From contig CAJYHL010000069.1 in assembly GCA_913774625.1 (NCBI GenBank), positions 182,334 to 246,333 on the forward strand: DNA of 64,000 nucleotides, read 5' to 3'. Origin of the DNA: an uncultured Acidovorax sp. (GTDB taxonomy: Bacteria; Pseudomonadota; Gammaproteobacteria; Burkholderiales; Burkholderiaceae_C). This document shows, one piece after another, positions 41,731-51,465 of the stretch. The notes under the pieces were generated by a model. That model saw only the letters and a program-made list of their open reading frames with translations, was not told where the DNA came from and did not search any database. Position 1 is the first letter of the stretch, and each line of letters opens with the position of its first letter. A program made the translations under genes and the position numbers.

Positions 41731-44412
41731 ATGCAAGACAAGTACCAACACACCGAGGTCGAGCGCGACGCGCACGGCCACTGGGCGGCCTCCGATGCCT
41801 ACCGCGTGACCGAAGACGGGAGCCGGCCGAAGTTCTACGCCTGCTCGATGCTGCCCTACCCCAGCGGCAAGCTGCACATGGGCCACGTGCGCAACTACAC
41901 CATCAACGACATGCTCACGCGCCAGCTGCGCATGAAGGGCATGAACGTGCTGATGCCCATGGGCTGGGACGCCTTCGGCCTGCCGGCCGAGAACGCGGCG
42001 CTGAAGAACGGCGTGCCGCCGGCCCAGTGGACCTACGAGAACATCGCCTACATGAAGAAGCAGATGCAGTCGATGGGCCTGGCCATCGACTGGTCGCGCG
42101 AGGTCGCCACCTGCGACCCCGACTACTACCGCTGGAACCAGTGGCTGTTCCTCAAGATGCTGGAAAAGGGCATCGCCTACCGCAAGACCCAGGTCGTCAA
42201 CTGGGACCCGGTGGACCAGACCGTGCTGGCCAACGAGCAGGTCATCGACGGCCGTGGCTGGCGCACCGGCGCGCTGGTGGAAAAGCGCGAGATCCCGGGC
42301 TACTACCTGAAGATCACCGACTACGCCGAAGAGCTGCTGGGCTCCGTCACCGGCGACCAGCTGCCCGGCTGGCCCGAGCGCGTGAAGCTGATGCAGGAGA
42401 ACTGGATCGGCAAGAGCGAGGGCGTGCGCTTCGCCTTCACGCACGACATCGCGGGCGATGACGGCGCGCTGATCGGCGACGGCCGCATGTACGTCTTCAC
42501 CACGCGGGCCGACACCATCATGGGCGTCACCTTCTGCGCGGTGGCCCCCGAGCACCCGCTGGCCGCGCACGCCGCGCGCGGCAACGCCGAGATCGCCGCC
42601 TTCATCGATGAATGCAAGGCCGGCGGCACGACCGAGGCCGAACTCGCCACGCAGGAGAAGAAGGGCGTGCGCACCGGCCTTTTTGTGACCCATCCGCTGA
42701 CCGGCGAGCCGGTGGAGGTCTGGGTCGGCAACTACGTGCTGATGAGCTACGGCGACGGCGCCGTGATGGGCGTGCCCGCGCACGACGAGCGCGACTTCGC
42801 CTTCGCGCTCAAGTACGGCATCGAGATCAAGCAGGTCGTGCTGGTCGATGGCGAGACCTACGACTACCACCGCTGGCAGGACTGGTACGCCGACAAGCAG
42901 CGCGGCGTCACCGTCAACTCCGACAGCTTCAGCGGCCTCTCGCACAAGGAAGCCGTGGCCGCCGTGGCCCACGCCCTGCGCGAAAAGGGCCTGGGCGACC
43001 TGAAGACCACCTGGCGCCTGCGCGACTGGGGCATCAGCCGCCAGCGCTACTGGGGCACGCCCATCCCCATCATCCACTGCGAAGAGCACGGCGCCGTGCC
43101 CGTGCCCGAGAAGGACCTGCCCGTGGTGCTGCCGCAGGACTGCATCCCGGACGGCTCGGGCAACCCGCTGCACAAGCACGAAGGCTTCCATGCCGGCGTG
43201 ACCTGCCCGGTGTGCGGCAAGCCCGCGCGCCGCGAGACCGACACCATGGACACCTTCGTGGATTCGTCCTGGTACTTCATGCGCTATTGCGACCCGAAGA
43301 ACAGCGAGGCCATGGTGGCCGAGGGCGCCAAGTACTGGATGCCCATGGACCAGTACATCGGCGGCATCGAGCACGCCATCCTGCACCTGCTGTATGCGCG
43401 CTTCTGGACCAAGGTCATGCGCGACATGGGCCTGGTCACGGTCGATGAACCCTTCACCCGCCTGCTCACGCAGGGCATGGTGCTCAACCACATCTACTCG
43501 CGCCGCACCGACAAGGGCGCCAAGGAATACTTCTGGCCGCACGACGTGGAGCATGTGCTCGATGAAGGCGGCAAGATCGTGGGCGCCAAGCTCAAGAACG
43601 CCGTGGGCGACCTGCCCGCGGGCACGCCCATCGACTACGAGGGCGTGGGCACCATGTCCAAGTCCAAGAACAACGGCATCGACCCGCAGGACCTGATCGA
43701 GAAGTACGGCGCCGACACGGCCCGCCTCTACACCATGTTCACGGCGCCGCCCGAAGCCACGCTGGAGTGGAACGACGCCGCCGTCGAGGGCAGCTACCGC
43801 TTCCTGCGCCGCGTCTGGAACTTCGGCTACAAGCTCTCGGTGGCCGACCATTCCGCGGCCCTGGCCAGCGTGGCCGGCGCCCGCAGCCTGCAGGAGGTGC
43901 CCTTCGGCAAGGAGGCCAAGGCCCTGCGCCTGGAGATCCACACCGTGCTCAAGCAGGTGGACTACGACTACCAGCGCATGCAGTACAACACCGTGGTCTC
44001 GGGCGCGATGAAGATGATCAACGCGCTGGAGAACTTCAAGGCCATGGACAGCGCGGGTGCCCCGGTCGCCCTGATCGAGGGCTTCGGCATCCTGCTGCGC
44101 GTGCTCTACCCGGCCACGCCGCACATCACCCACGCGCTCTGGAGCAGCCTGGGCTATGCCAGCGTGCTGGGCGATCTGCTGGACGCGGCCTGGCCCCAGG
44201 TGGACGAAGGCGCGCTGGTGCAGGACGAGATCGAACTCATGCTGCAGGTGGGCGGCAAGCTGCGCGGCTCCATCCGCGTGGCCGCCACCGCCGACAAGGC
44301 CGAGATCGAGCGCGTGGCCGTGGCGAGCGAAGACTTCCAGAAGTTCGCCGCCGGCGCCGCGCCCAAGAAGGTCATCGTGGTGCCCGGCCGCCTGGTCAAC
44401 ATCGTGATCTGA
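41731..44412 (+). CDS. leuS: leucyl-tRNA synthetase
   Basis: Charges tRNA-Leu. The 893 residues show the class I HIGH motif as HMGHVRNY near residue 50, the CP1 editing domain with its Thr-rich [13 protein letters not shown] segment, and the KMSKS loop as [15 protein letters not shown] (about 641). The C-terminus ends [15 protein letters not shown]. It starts the leuS-lptE-holA operon, the usual arrangement in gamma- and beta-proteobacteria. Confidence 0.97.
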   Translation: MQDKYQHTEVERDAHGHWAASDAYRVTEDGSRPKFYACSMLPYPSGKLHMGHVRNYTINDMLTRQLRMKGMNVLMPMGWDAFGLPAENAALKNGVPPAQWTYENIAYMKKQMQSMGLAIDWSREVATCDPDYYRWNQWLFLKMLEKGIAYRKTQVVNWDPVDQTVLANEQVIDGRGWRTGALVEKREIPGYYLKITDYAEELLGSVTGDQLPGWPERVKLMQENWIGKSEGVRFAFTHDIAGDDGALIGDGRMYVFTTRADTIMGVTFCAVAPEHPLAAHAARGNAEIAAFIDECKAGGTTEAELATQEKKGVRTGLFVTHPLTGEPVEVWVGNYVLMSYGDGAVMGVPAHDERDFAFALKYGIEIKQVVLVDGETYDYHRWQDWYADKQRGVTVNSDSFSGLSHKEAVAAVAHALREKGLGDLKTTWRLRDWGISRQRYWGTPIPIIHCEEHGAVPVPEKDLPVVLPQDCIPDGSGNPLHKHEGFHAGVTCPVCGKPARRETDTMDTFVDSSWYFMRYCDPKNSEAMVAEGAKYWMPMDQYIGGIEHAILHLLYARFWTKVMRDMGLVTVDEPFTRLLTQGMVLNHIYSRRTDKGAKEYFWPHDVEHVLDEGGKIVGAKLKNAVGDLPAGTPIDYEGVGTMSKSKNNGIDPQDLIEKYGADTARLYTMFTAPPEATLEWNDAAVEGSYRFLRRVWNFGYKLSVADHSAALASVAGARSLQEVPFGKEAKALRLEIHTVLKQVDYDYQRMQYNTVVSGAMKMINALENFKAMDSAGAPVALIEGFGILLRVLYPATPHITHALWSSLGYASVLGDLLDAAWPQVDEGALVQDEIELMLQVGGKLRGSIRVAATADKAEIERVAVASEDFQKFAAGAAPKKVIVVPGRLVNIVI

Positions 44413-44461
44413 AGCCCCGGCCCCGCGTCCTCACACCGTCCGCAGCAAGCCCAAGGAGCCC

Positions 44462-45019
44462 ATGCAGAAACGTACCCTTCTCACCTGGCTGGCGGCCATG
44501 CCGCTGGCCGCCTGCGGCTTTCACCTGCGGAACGCGCCGGACTTCAGCTTCGACTCGCTCTACGTGCAGGCGCCTCCCGGCTTCGGCGTGGCGCGCGAAC
44601 TGCAGCGCACGCTGCTGGGCTCGGGCGGCAAGCTGCGGCTGCTGACCGATCCGGCGCAGAAAACCCAGGCCGACGCGGTGCTGGAGGTGCTGGCCGAGCA
44701 GCGCGACCGCGTCATCGTCGGCCTGAATTCCTCGGGCCAGGTGCGCGAGCTGCAGCTGCGCCTGCGCCTGCGCTTTCGCCTGCTGAACCGGCAGGGCGAG
44801 GAGCTGATCCCCGAGACCCAGCTCATGCAGCAGCGCGATGTGAGCTACAACGAATCGGTGGCCCTCTCCAAGGAAGGCGAAGAGGCGCTGCTCTACCGCA
44901 ACATGCAGACCGATCTGGTGCAGCAGCTCATGCGGCGCCTGGCGGCGGTCAAGGCCGGCGCTGCGGCCACCACCACGGACGCGCCGCCGCTGCCGCCCCT
45001 GGACAGCGACACCGAGTGA
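44462..45019 (+). CDS. lptE: LPS-assembly lipoprotein LptE
   Basis: Outer-membrane lipoprotein plug of the LptD/LptE translocon that delivers LPS to the cell surface. Its 185 residues have the lipobox PLAACGFHLR, with the typical CGFHLR start of the mature protein, then VQAPPGFGVARELQRTL and a C-terminal helix QTDLVQQLMRRL. It starts 49 bp after leuS and is followed by holA. Confidence 0.92.
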   Translation: MQKRTLLTWLAAMPLAACGFHLRNAPDFSFDSLYVQAPPGFGVARELQRTLLGSGGKLRLLTDPAQKTQADAVLEVLAEQRDRVIVGLNSSGQVRELQLRLRLRFRLLNRQGEELIPETQLMQQRDVSYNESVALSKEGEEALLYRNMQTDLVQQLMRRLAAVKAGAAATTTDAPPLPPLDSDTE

Positions 45020-45039
45020 ACCCGGCCCGCCGGTGGTTC

Positions 45040-45100
45040 GCTATTTATCCGATAGCTTGTGGCGCGCATTCCGCGCGGGCTGCAGGCGATTTTGACTTGT
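45040..45100. repeat. dispersed repeat copy between lptE and holA
   Basis: Core GCTATTTATCCGATAGC (45040-45056) with perfect 5-bp arms, then TTGTGGCGCGC, a short loop, CGCGCGGGC, and GGCGATTTTGACTTG. The layout mirrors the inverted copies at 55056, 58190 and 63713. Confidence 0.7.
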
Positions 45101-45117
45101 AGGAAGAGGTTGTCGGC

Positions 45118-46170
45118 ATGCAGATCGCGCTGAACCAGCTGGCCGCGCAGCTGCACAAGGGCCTGCGCCCGCTCTACACCCTGCACGGCGACGAGCCGCT
45201 GCTGCAGCAGGAAGCGGCCGACGCGATCCGCGCGGCAGCGCGCGCCCAGGGCTATACCGAGCGCAGCAGCTACACCGTGGCGGGCGCGCATTTCGACTGG
45301 AGCGCGGTGCTGGCCGCGGGCGGCTCGCTCTCGCTCTTCGCCGACAAGCAGATCGTGGAGATCCGCATCCCCTCGGGCAAGCCCGGCAAGGACGGCAGCG
45401 TCGCGCTGCAGCAGATCGCCGCAGCGGCCGAGGGCAACGACAGCACCCTGACCCTGGTGCTGTTGCCGCGCCTGGACAAGGCCACCAGGACCGGCGCCTG
45501 GTTCGCCGCGCTCGAATCCCACGGCGCCACGGTGCAGATCGACCCGGTGGAGCGCGCCGCCCTGCCCGCATGGATCGCCCAGCGCCTGGCGGCCCAGGAC
45601 CAGCGCGTGACTCCGGGCGAGGAGGGCCAGCGCACGCTGCAGTTCTTCGCCGACCGGGTGGAAGGCAACCTGCTCGCTGCGCATCAGGAGATCCAGAAAC
45701 TCGCGCTGCTGCATCCGCCGGGCGAACTGACGTGGGAACAGGTGGAGTCGGCCGTGCTCAACGTGGCGCGCTACGACGTGTTCAAGCTGTCGGAGGCCGT
45801 GCTTTCGGGCCAGGTGCTGCGCGTGCAGCGCATGCTCGACGGCCTACAGGCCGAAGGCGAGGCCGAGGTGCTGGTGCACTGGGCGCTGGCCGAGGACATC
45901 CGGGCCCTGAAGCGCGTGAAGGACGCCGTCAATGCCGGCAAGCCCCTGCCCATGGCACTGCGCGAGAACCGCGTCTGGGGCCCCAAGGAACGGCTCTTCG
46001 AGCGTATCGTGCCGCGCTTTTCCGACGCCGCCGCCGCGCGCCTGCTGCAGTCGGCCCACACGGTGGACGGCATCGTCAAAGGCTTGAAGGTGCCCGACTG
46101 GCCCGCCGACGGCTGGCAGGCCCTGCAGCGGCTGGCGCTGCAGCTGTGCAAGGCCTGCGCGGCGCGCTGA
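45118..46170 (+). CDS. holA: DNA polymerase III subunit delta
   Basis: Subunit of the clamp-loader complex that opens the beta clamp. The 350 residues start with the AAA+-like N-domain (LHGDEPLLQQEAADAIRAAA), then VEIRIPSGKPGKDG and the C-terminal collar helices (ADRVEGNLLAAHQEIQKLALL, DVFKLSEAVLSG). The ATG at 45118 is preceded by AGGAAGAGG. It ends the leuS-lptE-holA operon and is followed by a hairpin terminator. Confidence 0.95.
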   Translation: MQIALNQLAAQLHKGLRPLYTLHGDEPLLQQEAADAIRAAARAQGYTERSSYTVAGAHFDWSAVLAAGGSLSLFADKQIVEIRIPSGKPGKDGSVALQQIAAAAEGNDSTLTLVLLPRLDKATRTGAWFAALESHGATVQIDPVERAALPAWIAQRLAAQDQRVTPGEEGQRTLQFFADRVEGNLLAAHQEIQKLALLHPPGELTWEQVESAVLNVARYDVFKLSEAVLSGQVLRVQRMLDGLQAEGEAEVLVHWALAEDIRALKRVKDAVNAGKPLPMALRENRVWGPKERLFERIVPRFSDAAAARLLQSAHTVDGIVKGLKVPDWPADGWQALQRLALQLCKACAAR

Positions 46171-46204
46171 GCAGGCCCTTTCCGGCGAACCGGCATCGAA
46201 AAAG

Positions 46205-46230
46205 AAGGGGGCGCCGTGGCGCCCCCTTCT
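46205..46230. terminator. terminator between holA and the PHP lipoprotein gene
   Basis: GAAGGGGGCGCC / GGCGCCCCCTTC 12-bp stem with a tiny loop. AAAAA lies just upstream and TTCTTCGTTC downstream, placed between two convergent genes. Confidence 0.8.
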
Positions 46231-46261
46231 TCGTTCAGGCCCCGGTGGCCCCTGTTCGCGC

Positions 46262-47899
46262 TTACTTCACCGACACGAAGATCGGATTGGAATAGAACCA
46301 GAGATTGCCGTAGTTGCGGTCGTTGATCTGGTCGTGGCGCTTGGCCGGGTCCGACGTGGTCACGGCCTGGTCGGCCAGCGGCTCGCCGTTGGCCGTGATG
46401 CCGGCCACGTTCTCGCCCACGTTGGTGCCGCGCAGGCGGAAGTACTGGTTCTTGGTGATGGTGATCGGCAGTTCCATCACGTAGTAGCCCTCGCCATCCT
46501 GCTTCCAGTCGGCCGCCGTGAAGCGGCGCACCACGCGGGTGCTGGGGTTGGTGGCCAGGTTGTACTCGGGCGTGCCGGGCTGGGCGCGGGTGCCCACGTC
46601 GCCTGCGATCAGGTCGATGTGGTCCACCTTGGGCGTCATGTTGCCCAGGTTGCCGCTGGAGACCGGGCGCTGGTAGTTGTTGATGGGCGGGCTCTTGAAG
46701 CGGATGCGCACCGTCACGCTCTCGCCGGGCATGGCCTTGATCTCCTGGCCCATGAAGGCCTTGCCCGCCAGGGCCGAGACGTTGAAGTCCAGCGCGTTGA
46801 CCAGGTCGCCGAACACGCCGAAGCTGCGGCCCGAGCGCAGGCTGTCGATCAGGCCGCCGATGCTGCCTTCGGTCTTGGCGGGCTGCCAGACGTAGGTCTT
46901 GGCATATTCGCCGGGGTAGTAGCCGCTGCTGTTGTTGTTGGAGTCGATCTCGAAGTGCGAGTCGGAGTCGGCGATGTTCCAGATGCGGCGGCCTTCGCCC
47001 AGCAGCGCGTCCCACACGCCGCCCAGCTGCGCCACGATGTAGTCGGTGCCGCCGTAGGTGCGGTTGGGCTTGTTGGCGTCGATGTAGGCCGAGGTGTAGC
47101 CGCCGCGGTCGGGTTCGAGCTGGTTGCCCACCATGCCCTCGATGGCGAACACGATCTTGGGCGCCAGGTCGTTCATCTGGCGGAAGTCGGCGATGGTGTA
47201 CTTGCCCGGGTTGCGCGAGGGGTGGTTGATCAGCGCGTAGCTGTTGTCGGGGTATTTCTGCTGCAGCCAGGCGATGGCCTTGATGGCATCGTCGCCGGTC
47301 TGGTTGTAGCGCTGCGGGTACTGGGCCTTCCAGCGGGCCACGTCGGACGGGTCGAACAGCGATTCGGCGCCGGTGGTGAAGAGATACTGGAATTCCTTGG
47401 CCGCGTTGGCGGAGGTCTTCCAGGCGCCGGTGGCGCCTTCGAAGATGCCCACGCCGATGTGGTCGTGCGTGGGCATGTCCCATTCGAAGGCCGAATAGAT
47501 CAGCTTGCCCTTGTAGTTGCCGGCATCCTGCAGCGCCTTGATGCGCGGCATCTCGTAGCTTTCCATGCCGTAGGCGAAGGCCTTGGGCGCAGGCAGCAGG
47601 TTGGCCGCGTTGTCGTACTTGGACGAGCGCAGGTGGTTGGTCACGGCCATCCAGTCCAGGCCGTAGCTGGTGAAGGCCTTGCCCAGCAGGAAGTCCAGGG
47701 TCTGCGTGGTGCGCGAATCGTCGGACTGCACGGTGTGCGTATGCAGGTCGCCGGTCGTCCAGCGGCCTTGCTTCTCGGCGTCCGAAGAGCCGCTGCCGTC
47801 GCCGGAGCCGCCGCAGGCGGCCAGCAGGAAGACGGGCAGGGCCAGGGCGATGGCCAGGGGCATCCGCGCACGGCGGAAGGAAGAAGGAAGGGTCGTCAT
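46262..47899 (-). CDS. lipoprotein with a PHP-type phosphoesterase domain
   Basis: A 545-residue exported lipoprotein (lipobox FLLAACGG). Metal-binding PHP-like motifs follow: GDLHTHTVQSDD near residue 50, MAVTNHLRSS (usual TDH is TNH), ALINHPSRNPGKY and ADSDSHFE. The C-terminal 150 residues look like a beta-rich domain (TVRIRFKSPPINN). PHP domains hydrolyse phosphoesters, usually in the cytoplasm, so an exported version is unusual; the substrate is unknown. It is alone, with an AT-rich upstream region. Confidence 0.75.
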   Translation of the reverse strand: MTTLPSSFRRARMPLAIALALPVFLLAACGGSGDGSGSSDAEKQGRWTTGDLHTHTVQSDDSRTTQTLDFLLGKAFTSYGLDWMAVTNHLRSSKYDNAANLLPAPKAFAYGMESYEMPRIKALQDAGNYKGKLIYSAFEWDMPTHDHIGVGIFEGATGAWKTSANAAKEFQYLFTTGAESLFDPSDVARWKAQYPQRYNQTGDDAIKAIAWLQQKYPDNSYALINHPSRNPGKYTIADFRQMNDLAPKIVFAIEGMVGNQLEPDRGGYTSAYIDANKPNRTYGGTDYIVAQLGGVWDALLGEGRRIWNIADSDSHFEIDSNNNSSGYYPGEYAKTYVWQPAKTEGSIGGLIDSLRSGRSFGVFGDLVNALDFNVSALAGKAFMGQEIKAMPGESVTVRIRFKSPPINNYQRPVSSGNLGNMTPKVDHIDLIAGDVGTRAQPGTPEYNLATNPSTRVVRRFTAADWKQDGEGYYVMELPITITKNQYFRLRGTNVGENVAGITANGEPLADQAVTTSDPAKRHDQINDRNYGNLWFYSNPIFVSVK

Positions 47900-48219
47900 G
47901 TCGTGTCAGTTTTTTCGGGTGGGCAATGCATGACCCCAACCTGGTGGGAATGGGGATGCATTGTTTGTGTTTGTAAATAAAACGGATGAAAACATGATGA
48001 CGAAAACGTTTGCGCAGCCAAGCGTCGTCCTGTTCGTGACCTCTGGGGGCGCTTGAACACGTTCCTGGAGACTGCCCGCGTGTGCCCTGCGTGCGCCGGC
48101 AACTGGCAGAGGTACGGGGGTGGAAGTTGCCCGTCGGCCCTGAAAACGGGGCTTGGGCGGAGGGAGGCTGGGCCCCATCCGCCGCCGTGGGTGCGCGGCT
48201 CTGGCTGCCGGCGCCGGCT
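47900..48219. other. 320-bp intergenic region, partly AT-rich
   Basis: Bases 47951-48015 are markedly AT-richer than the surroundings (GTTTGTGTTTGTAAATAAAA) and probably hold the promoter of the PHP lipoprotein gene, reading leftward. No clear -35/-10 pair, operator or small ORF with a ribosome site is evident. The rest is GC-rich non-coding sequence. Confidence 0.4.
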
Positions 48220-48516
48220 TCAGCCCGGCAACTGGCCCGCAGCCTTGCCGGCCCACATGCGCAGGCTGTCTATCAGGTCCTGCTGGCTGAACGAGCAGCT
48301 TTCCTCGGCGAAGAGCGCGCCCGCTTCCAGCCGGTCCAGCAGGCCCAGCAGCACCTCGTCGTAGCGCGCAGGCAGGGCCTGGCGCAGTGCGGACAGGTCG
48401 CGGGCCTGGGCGCTGAAGGCGTGCGGCGCGAGCGTGCCTTGCTGCAGGCCTTCCAGTGCCTCGCCGAAGGCGGCGAGCTGGAGGGCGGCGGTGGAAGAAG
48501 GGGGCGTGGATGTCAT
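48220..48516 (-). CDS. small conserved-looking hypothetical protein
   Basis: A 98-residue soluble protein, mostly helical and Ala/Leu-rich (ALEGLQQGTLAPHAFSAQARDLSALRQALPARYDEVLLGLLDRLEAG), ending SFSQQDLIDSLRMWAGK. No known domain recognised. It reads like a real gene because of balanced amphipathic helices and few rare residues. It is 64 bp downstream of the efflux pump gene on the same strand. Confidence 0.55.
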   Translation of the reverse strand: MTSTPPSSTAALQLAAFGEALEGLQQGTLAPHAFSAQARDLSALRQALPARYDEVLLGLLDRLEAGALFAEESCSFSQQDLIDSLRMWAGKAAGQLPG

Positions 48517-48580
48517 GGCGCGGCTCGGCAGGTCGGGATGGCCGAGCTTACGTGACCCGCCCTCCCTGCCGCATCTTCCG

Positions 48581-50146
48581 TCAATGCGCGCCGGCGGCGG
48601 CGTCCGCGCTGCCTTCGCTCGCGCGCACCGGGTGCGCCAGCCAGACCAGCGGGATCAGCAGCAGGAACAGCACGGCCGAGGCATAGAAGATGTCGTTGGC
48701 CGCCAGCATGAAGGCCTGCTGGTTCACCAGCCGCTCCACCTGGGCCAGCGCCTGCTGCTGCGTGAAGCCGCCGGCCTGCAGCCCCTGCAGCGTCTGCGTG
48801 ACGGCGAGGCCGCCCTGCTGCAGCCCTTCGGTCAGCTGCGCATGGTGCAGCTCGGCGCGGCGCTCCCACAGCGTGGTGGAGACGGAGGTGCCGATGGCGC
48901 CGGCCGTGATCCGCATGAAGTTCGACAGCCCCGAGGCGGACGGGATGCGCTCGGGCGTGATCTCCGAGAGCGTGATGGTCACCAGCGGGATGAAGAAGAA
49001 CGCCATGGCGATGCCCTGGATGATGGTGGGCACCATGATGGTCGTCAGGTCGGCCTGGGTGTTGAAGCGCGAACGCATCCACAGCACCAGCGCGAAGATC
49101 AGGAAGGCCAGCGTGGCGAAGCGGCGCGGGTCCACCTTGGCGATGTTCTTGCCCACCACGGGCGATAGCACCAGGGCCAGCAGGCCCACGGGGGCCAGCA
49201 CCTCGCCGGCCTGCGTGGCGGTGTAGCCCATGTACTGCTGCAGCCAGAGCGGCAGCAGCACCACGTTGCCGAAGAAGAGCCCGTAGCCCACCGAGGTGGC
49301 CAGCGCGCCGGCCCAGAAGTTGCGGATCTTGAAGAGCGACAGATCGACCACCGGATGGTCCTCTCCGCGCTCCCAGAGCATGAAGGCCGCGAAGCCGACC
49401 ACCGCGGTCACGGCGCAGGCCACCACCCAGGGCGAGGCGAACCAGTCGTGTTCCTTGCCGATGTCCAGCATCACCTGCATGGCGGCCACCCAGATCACGA
49501 GCAGGGCCAGGCCGATGGAGTCGATGGGCAGCGAGCGCCGCTCGGTCTCGCGCTTGTGGAAGATGCCCCAGGTGACCAGCACCGCCAGCACGCCCACCGG
49601 CACGTTGATGTAGAAGATCCACGGCCAGCTCAGGTTGTCGGTGATCCAGCCGCCCAGCAGCGGCCCCATCACCGGCGCGATCAGCGTGGTCATGGACCAC
49701 ATCGCCATGGCGAGGCCCGCCAGCGCCTTGGGGTAGCTGGAGAGCAGCAGCGACTGCGACAGCGGGATCATCGGCCCCGCGACGAAGCCCTGCAGCGCGC
49801 GGAAGGCGATCAGCGTGGCCATGTTGGGCGCCAGGCCGCACATCAGCGAGGCGATGACGAACAGCGTGACGCTGGCCACGAACAGGCGCACCTGCCCGAA
49901 GCGCTGCGACAGCCAGCCGGTCAGCGGCACGGCGATGGCGTTGGCCACGGCGAAGCTGGTGATGACCCAGGTGCCCTGCGTGGGGCTCACGCCCAGGTCG
50001 CCCGCGATGGCGGGCAGGGACACGTTGGCGATGGACGTGTCCAGCACGTTCATGAAGGTCGCGGCCGAAAGGGCCAGCGTGCCCCACATGCGGGCGCTGC
50101 CTTCCAGCGGAGGCGGCGCCAGGGGGCGTTGCTCGGGCGATGCCAT
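48581..50146 (-). CDS. emrB: EmrB/DHA2-family multidrug efflux MFS transporter
   Basis: Inner-membrane drug/proton antiporter with 14 predicted membrane helices. The 521 residues have the DHA2 signature in helix 1 (LDTSIANVSLPAIAGDLG), then WVITSFAVANAIAVPLTGWL and GPLLGGWITDNLSWPWIFYINVPVG (antiporter motif C). It is encoded with the membrane-fusion and outer-membrane components immediately upstream, so the three form one tripartite pump. The ATG at 50146 is 17 bp after emrA. Confidence 0.93.
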   Translation of the reverse strand: MASPEQRPLAPPPLEGSARMWGTLALSAATFMNVLDTSIANVSLPAIAGDLGVSPTQGTWVITSFAVANAIAVPLTGWLSQRFGQVRLFVASVTLFVIASLMCGLAPNMATLIAFRALQGFVAGPMIPLSQSLLLSSYPKALAGLAMAMWSMTTLIAPVMGPLLGGWITDNLSWPWIFYINVPVGVLAVLVTWGIFHKRETERRSLPIDSIGLALLVIWVAAMQVMLDIGKEHDWFASPWVVACAVTAVVGFAAFMLWERGEDHPVVDLSLFKIRNFWAGALATSVGYGLFFGNVVLLPLWLQQYMGYTATQAGEVLAPVGLLALVLSPVVGKNIAKVDPRRFATLAFLIFALVLWMRSRFNTQADLTTIMVPTIIQGIAMAFFFIPLVTITLSEITPERIPSASGLSNFMRITAGAIGTSVSTTLWERRAELHHAQLTEGLQQGGLAVTQTLQGLQAGGFTQQQALAQVERLVNQQAFMLAANDIFYASAVLFLLLIPLVWLAHPVRASEGSADAAAGAH

Positions 50147-50163
50147 GTCTTGCCTGCCCGATC

Positions 50164-51396
50164 TCAGTGGCCGGCCGCGCCGGCGCCCAGGTTGGCGGCG
50201 ATCACGCGATCGACCTCGGCGTTGGCGCCTTCGTCCAGGTTGCCGTACACGGCGGTCTGCGCCACCGGACTGGTGCGCGGCGCCGCGGGCAGCAGGGCGC
50301 CGTCGCGCTGCTGGGTGTTCACCGTCACGTTCATCGACAGGCCCACGCGCAGCGGGTGGTCCTTGAGCTGTGCCGGGTCCAGCGCGATGCGCACCGGCAC
50401 GCGCTGCACCACCTTGATCCAGTTGCCGGTCGCGTTCTGAGCGGGCAGCAGCGCGAAGGCCGCGCCCGTGCCCACGCCCATGCCGGCCACGGTGCCGGTG
50501 TATTCCACCTTCTTGCCGTAGAGGTCGGCCGTGAGCGTGGCAGGCTGGCCGATGCGCAGGTTGCGCAGCTGGTTTTCCTTGAAGTTCGCGTCCACCCATA
50601 CGCCGCTCAGCGGCACGATGGTCATCATCGGCGCGCCGGGGGCCACGCGCTGGCCCAGCTGCACGGTGCGGCGGGCGACGTAGCCGTCCACGGGCGCGGG
50701 CAGCTCGGTGCGGCGCTCGGCCAGATAGGCCTCGCGCACCTTGGCGGCGGCGGCCTGCACGCTGGGCTGCTGCTTCACGATCAGGCCCTGGGTCAGCGCC
50801 TGGTTGCTGTTCAGCTGGTCGCGCGCAGCGGCGGCGCCGGCCTGGGCGGCGGCCAGCGCGGTGCGGGCCGATTCGACCTGGGCGCGTGCATGGTCCAGCT
50901 CTTCCTTGGACACGGCGCCGTTGCCCGACAGCGACTGCCGGCGGCGCAGGTCGTCCTGGGCGCGGCCCAGGTCGGACTGGGCGCGCGCCACGTCGGCCTC
51001 GCGCAGGCGGATCTGGGAGGACAGCGCGTTGTTGTTCACGTAGAGCGTGCGCACCTGCCGCACGGCCTGCGCCAGGTTGGCCTCGGCCTGCTGCAGCGCC
51101 ACGCGGGCGTCGGCAGGGTCCAGCTGGACCAGGGGCGAGCCGGCCTTCACGAAGTCGGTGTCGTCGGCCAGGATGGCCATCACGGTGCCGCCGGTCTGCG
51201 GCGTGATCTGGATGAGGTTGCCCTGCACGTAGGCGTTGTCGGTGTCTTCGTAGTGGCTGGCGACCAGCCAGTCGTAGACGGCGGCGCCGGCGCCGGCCAG
51301 CACGACCACGGCGGCCAGGGTCAGCAGGGCCTTGCGGCGGGAGGCCTTCTTGTCGGCGGGCGTGGCGGCAGGGGTGGATTGCGTTGCGTCGTTCAT
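50164..51396 (-). CDS. emrA: EmrA/HlyD-family membrane fusion protein
   Basis: Periplasmic adaptor linking the MFS pump to the outer-membrane channel. It has 410 residues with a short cytoplasmic segment, one membrane helix (about 23-45), DTDNAYVQGNLIQITPQTGGTV, a long Ala/Gln-rich coiled-coil hairpin (about 95-225) and the barrel-sandwich segment PAPVDGYVARRTVQLGQRV. It lies between the outer-membrane factor and emrB genes. Confidence 0.93.
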   Translation of the reverse strand: MNDATQSTPAATPADKKASRRKALLTLAAVVVLAGAGAAVYDWLVASHYEDTDNAYVQGNLIQITPQTGGTVMAILADDTDFVKAGSPLVQLDPADARVALQQAEANLAQAVRQVRTLYVNNNALSSQIRLREADVARAQSDLGRAQDDLRRRQSLSGNGAVSKEELDHARAQVESARTALAAAQAGAAAARDQLNSNQALTQGLIVKQQPSVQAAAAKVREAYLAERRTELPAPVDGYVARRTVQLGQRVAPGAPMMTIVPLSGVWVDANFKENQLRNLRIGQPATLTADLYGKKVEYTGTVAGMGVGTGAAFALLPAQNATGNWIKVVQRVPVRIALDPAQLKDHPLRVGLSMNVTVNTQQRDGALLPAAPRTSPVAQTAVYGNLDEGANAEVDRVIAANLGAGAAGH

Positions 51397-51465
51397 GGCG
51401 GATGTCCGGAAGGGAAAGAGGTGCGGAGGCGTCTGGTTCTTGAGGAGAGTGGCGGCGGCGCGCGA

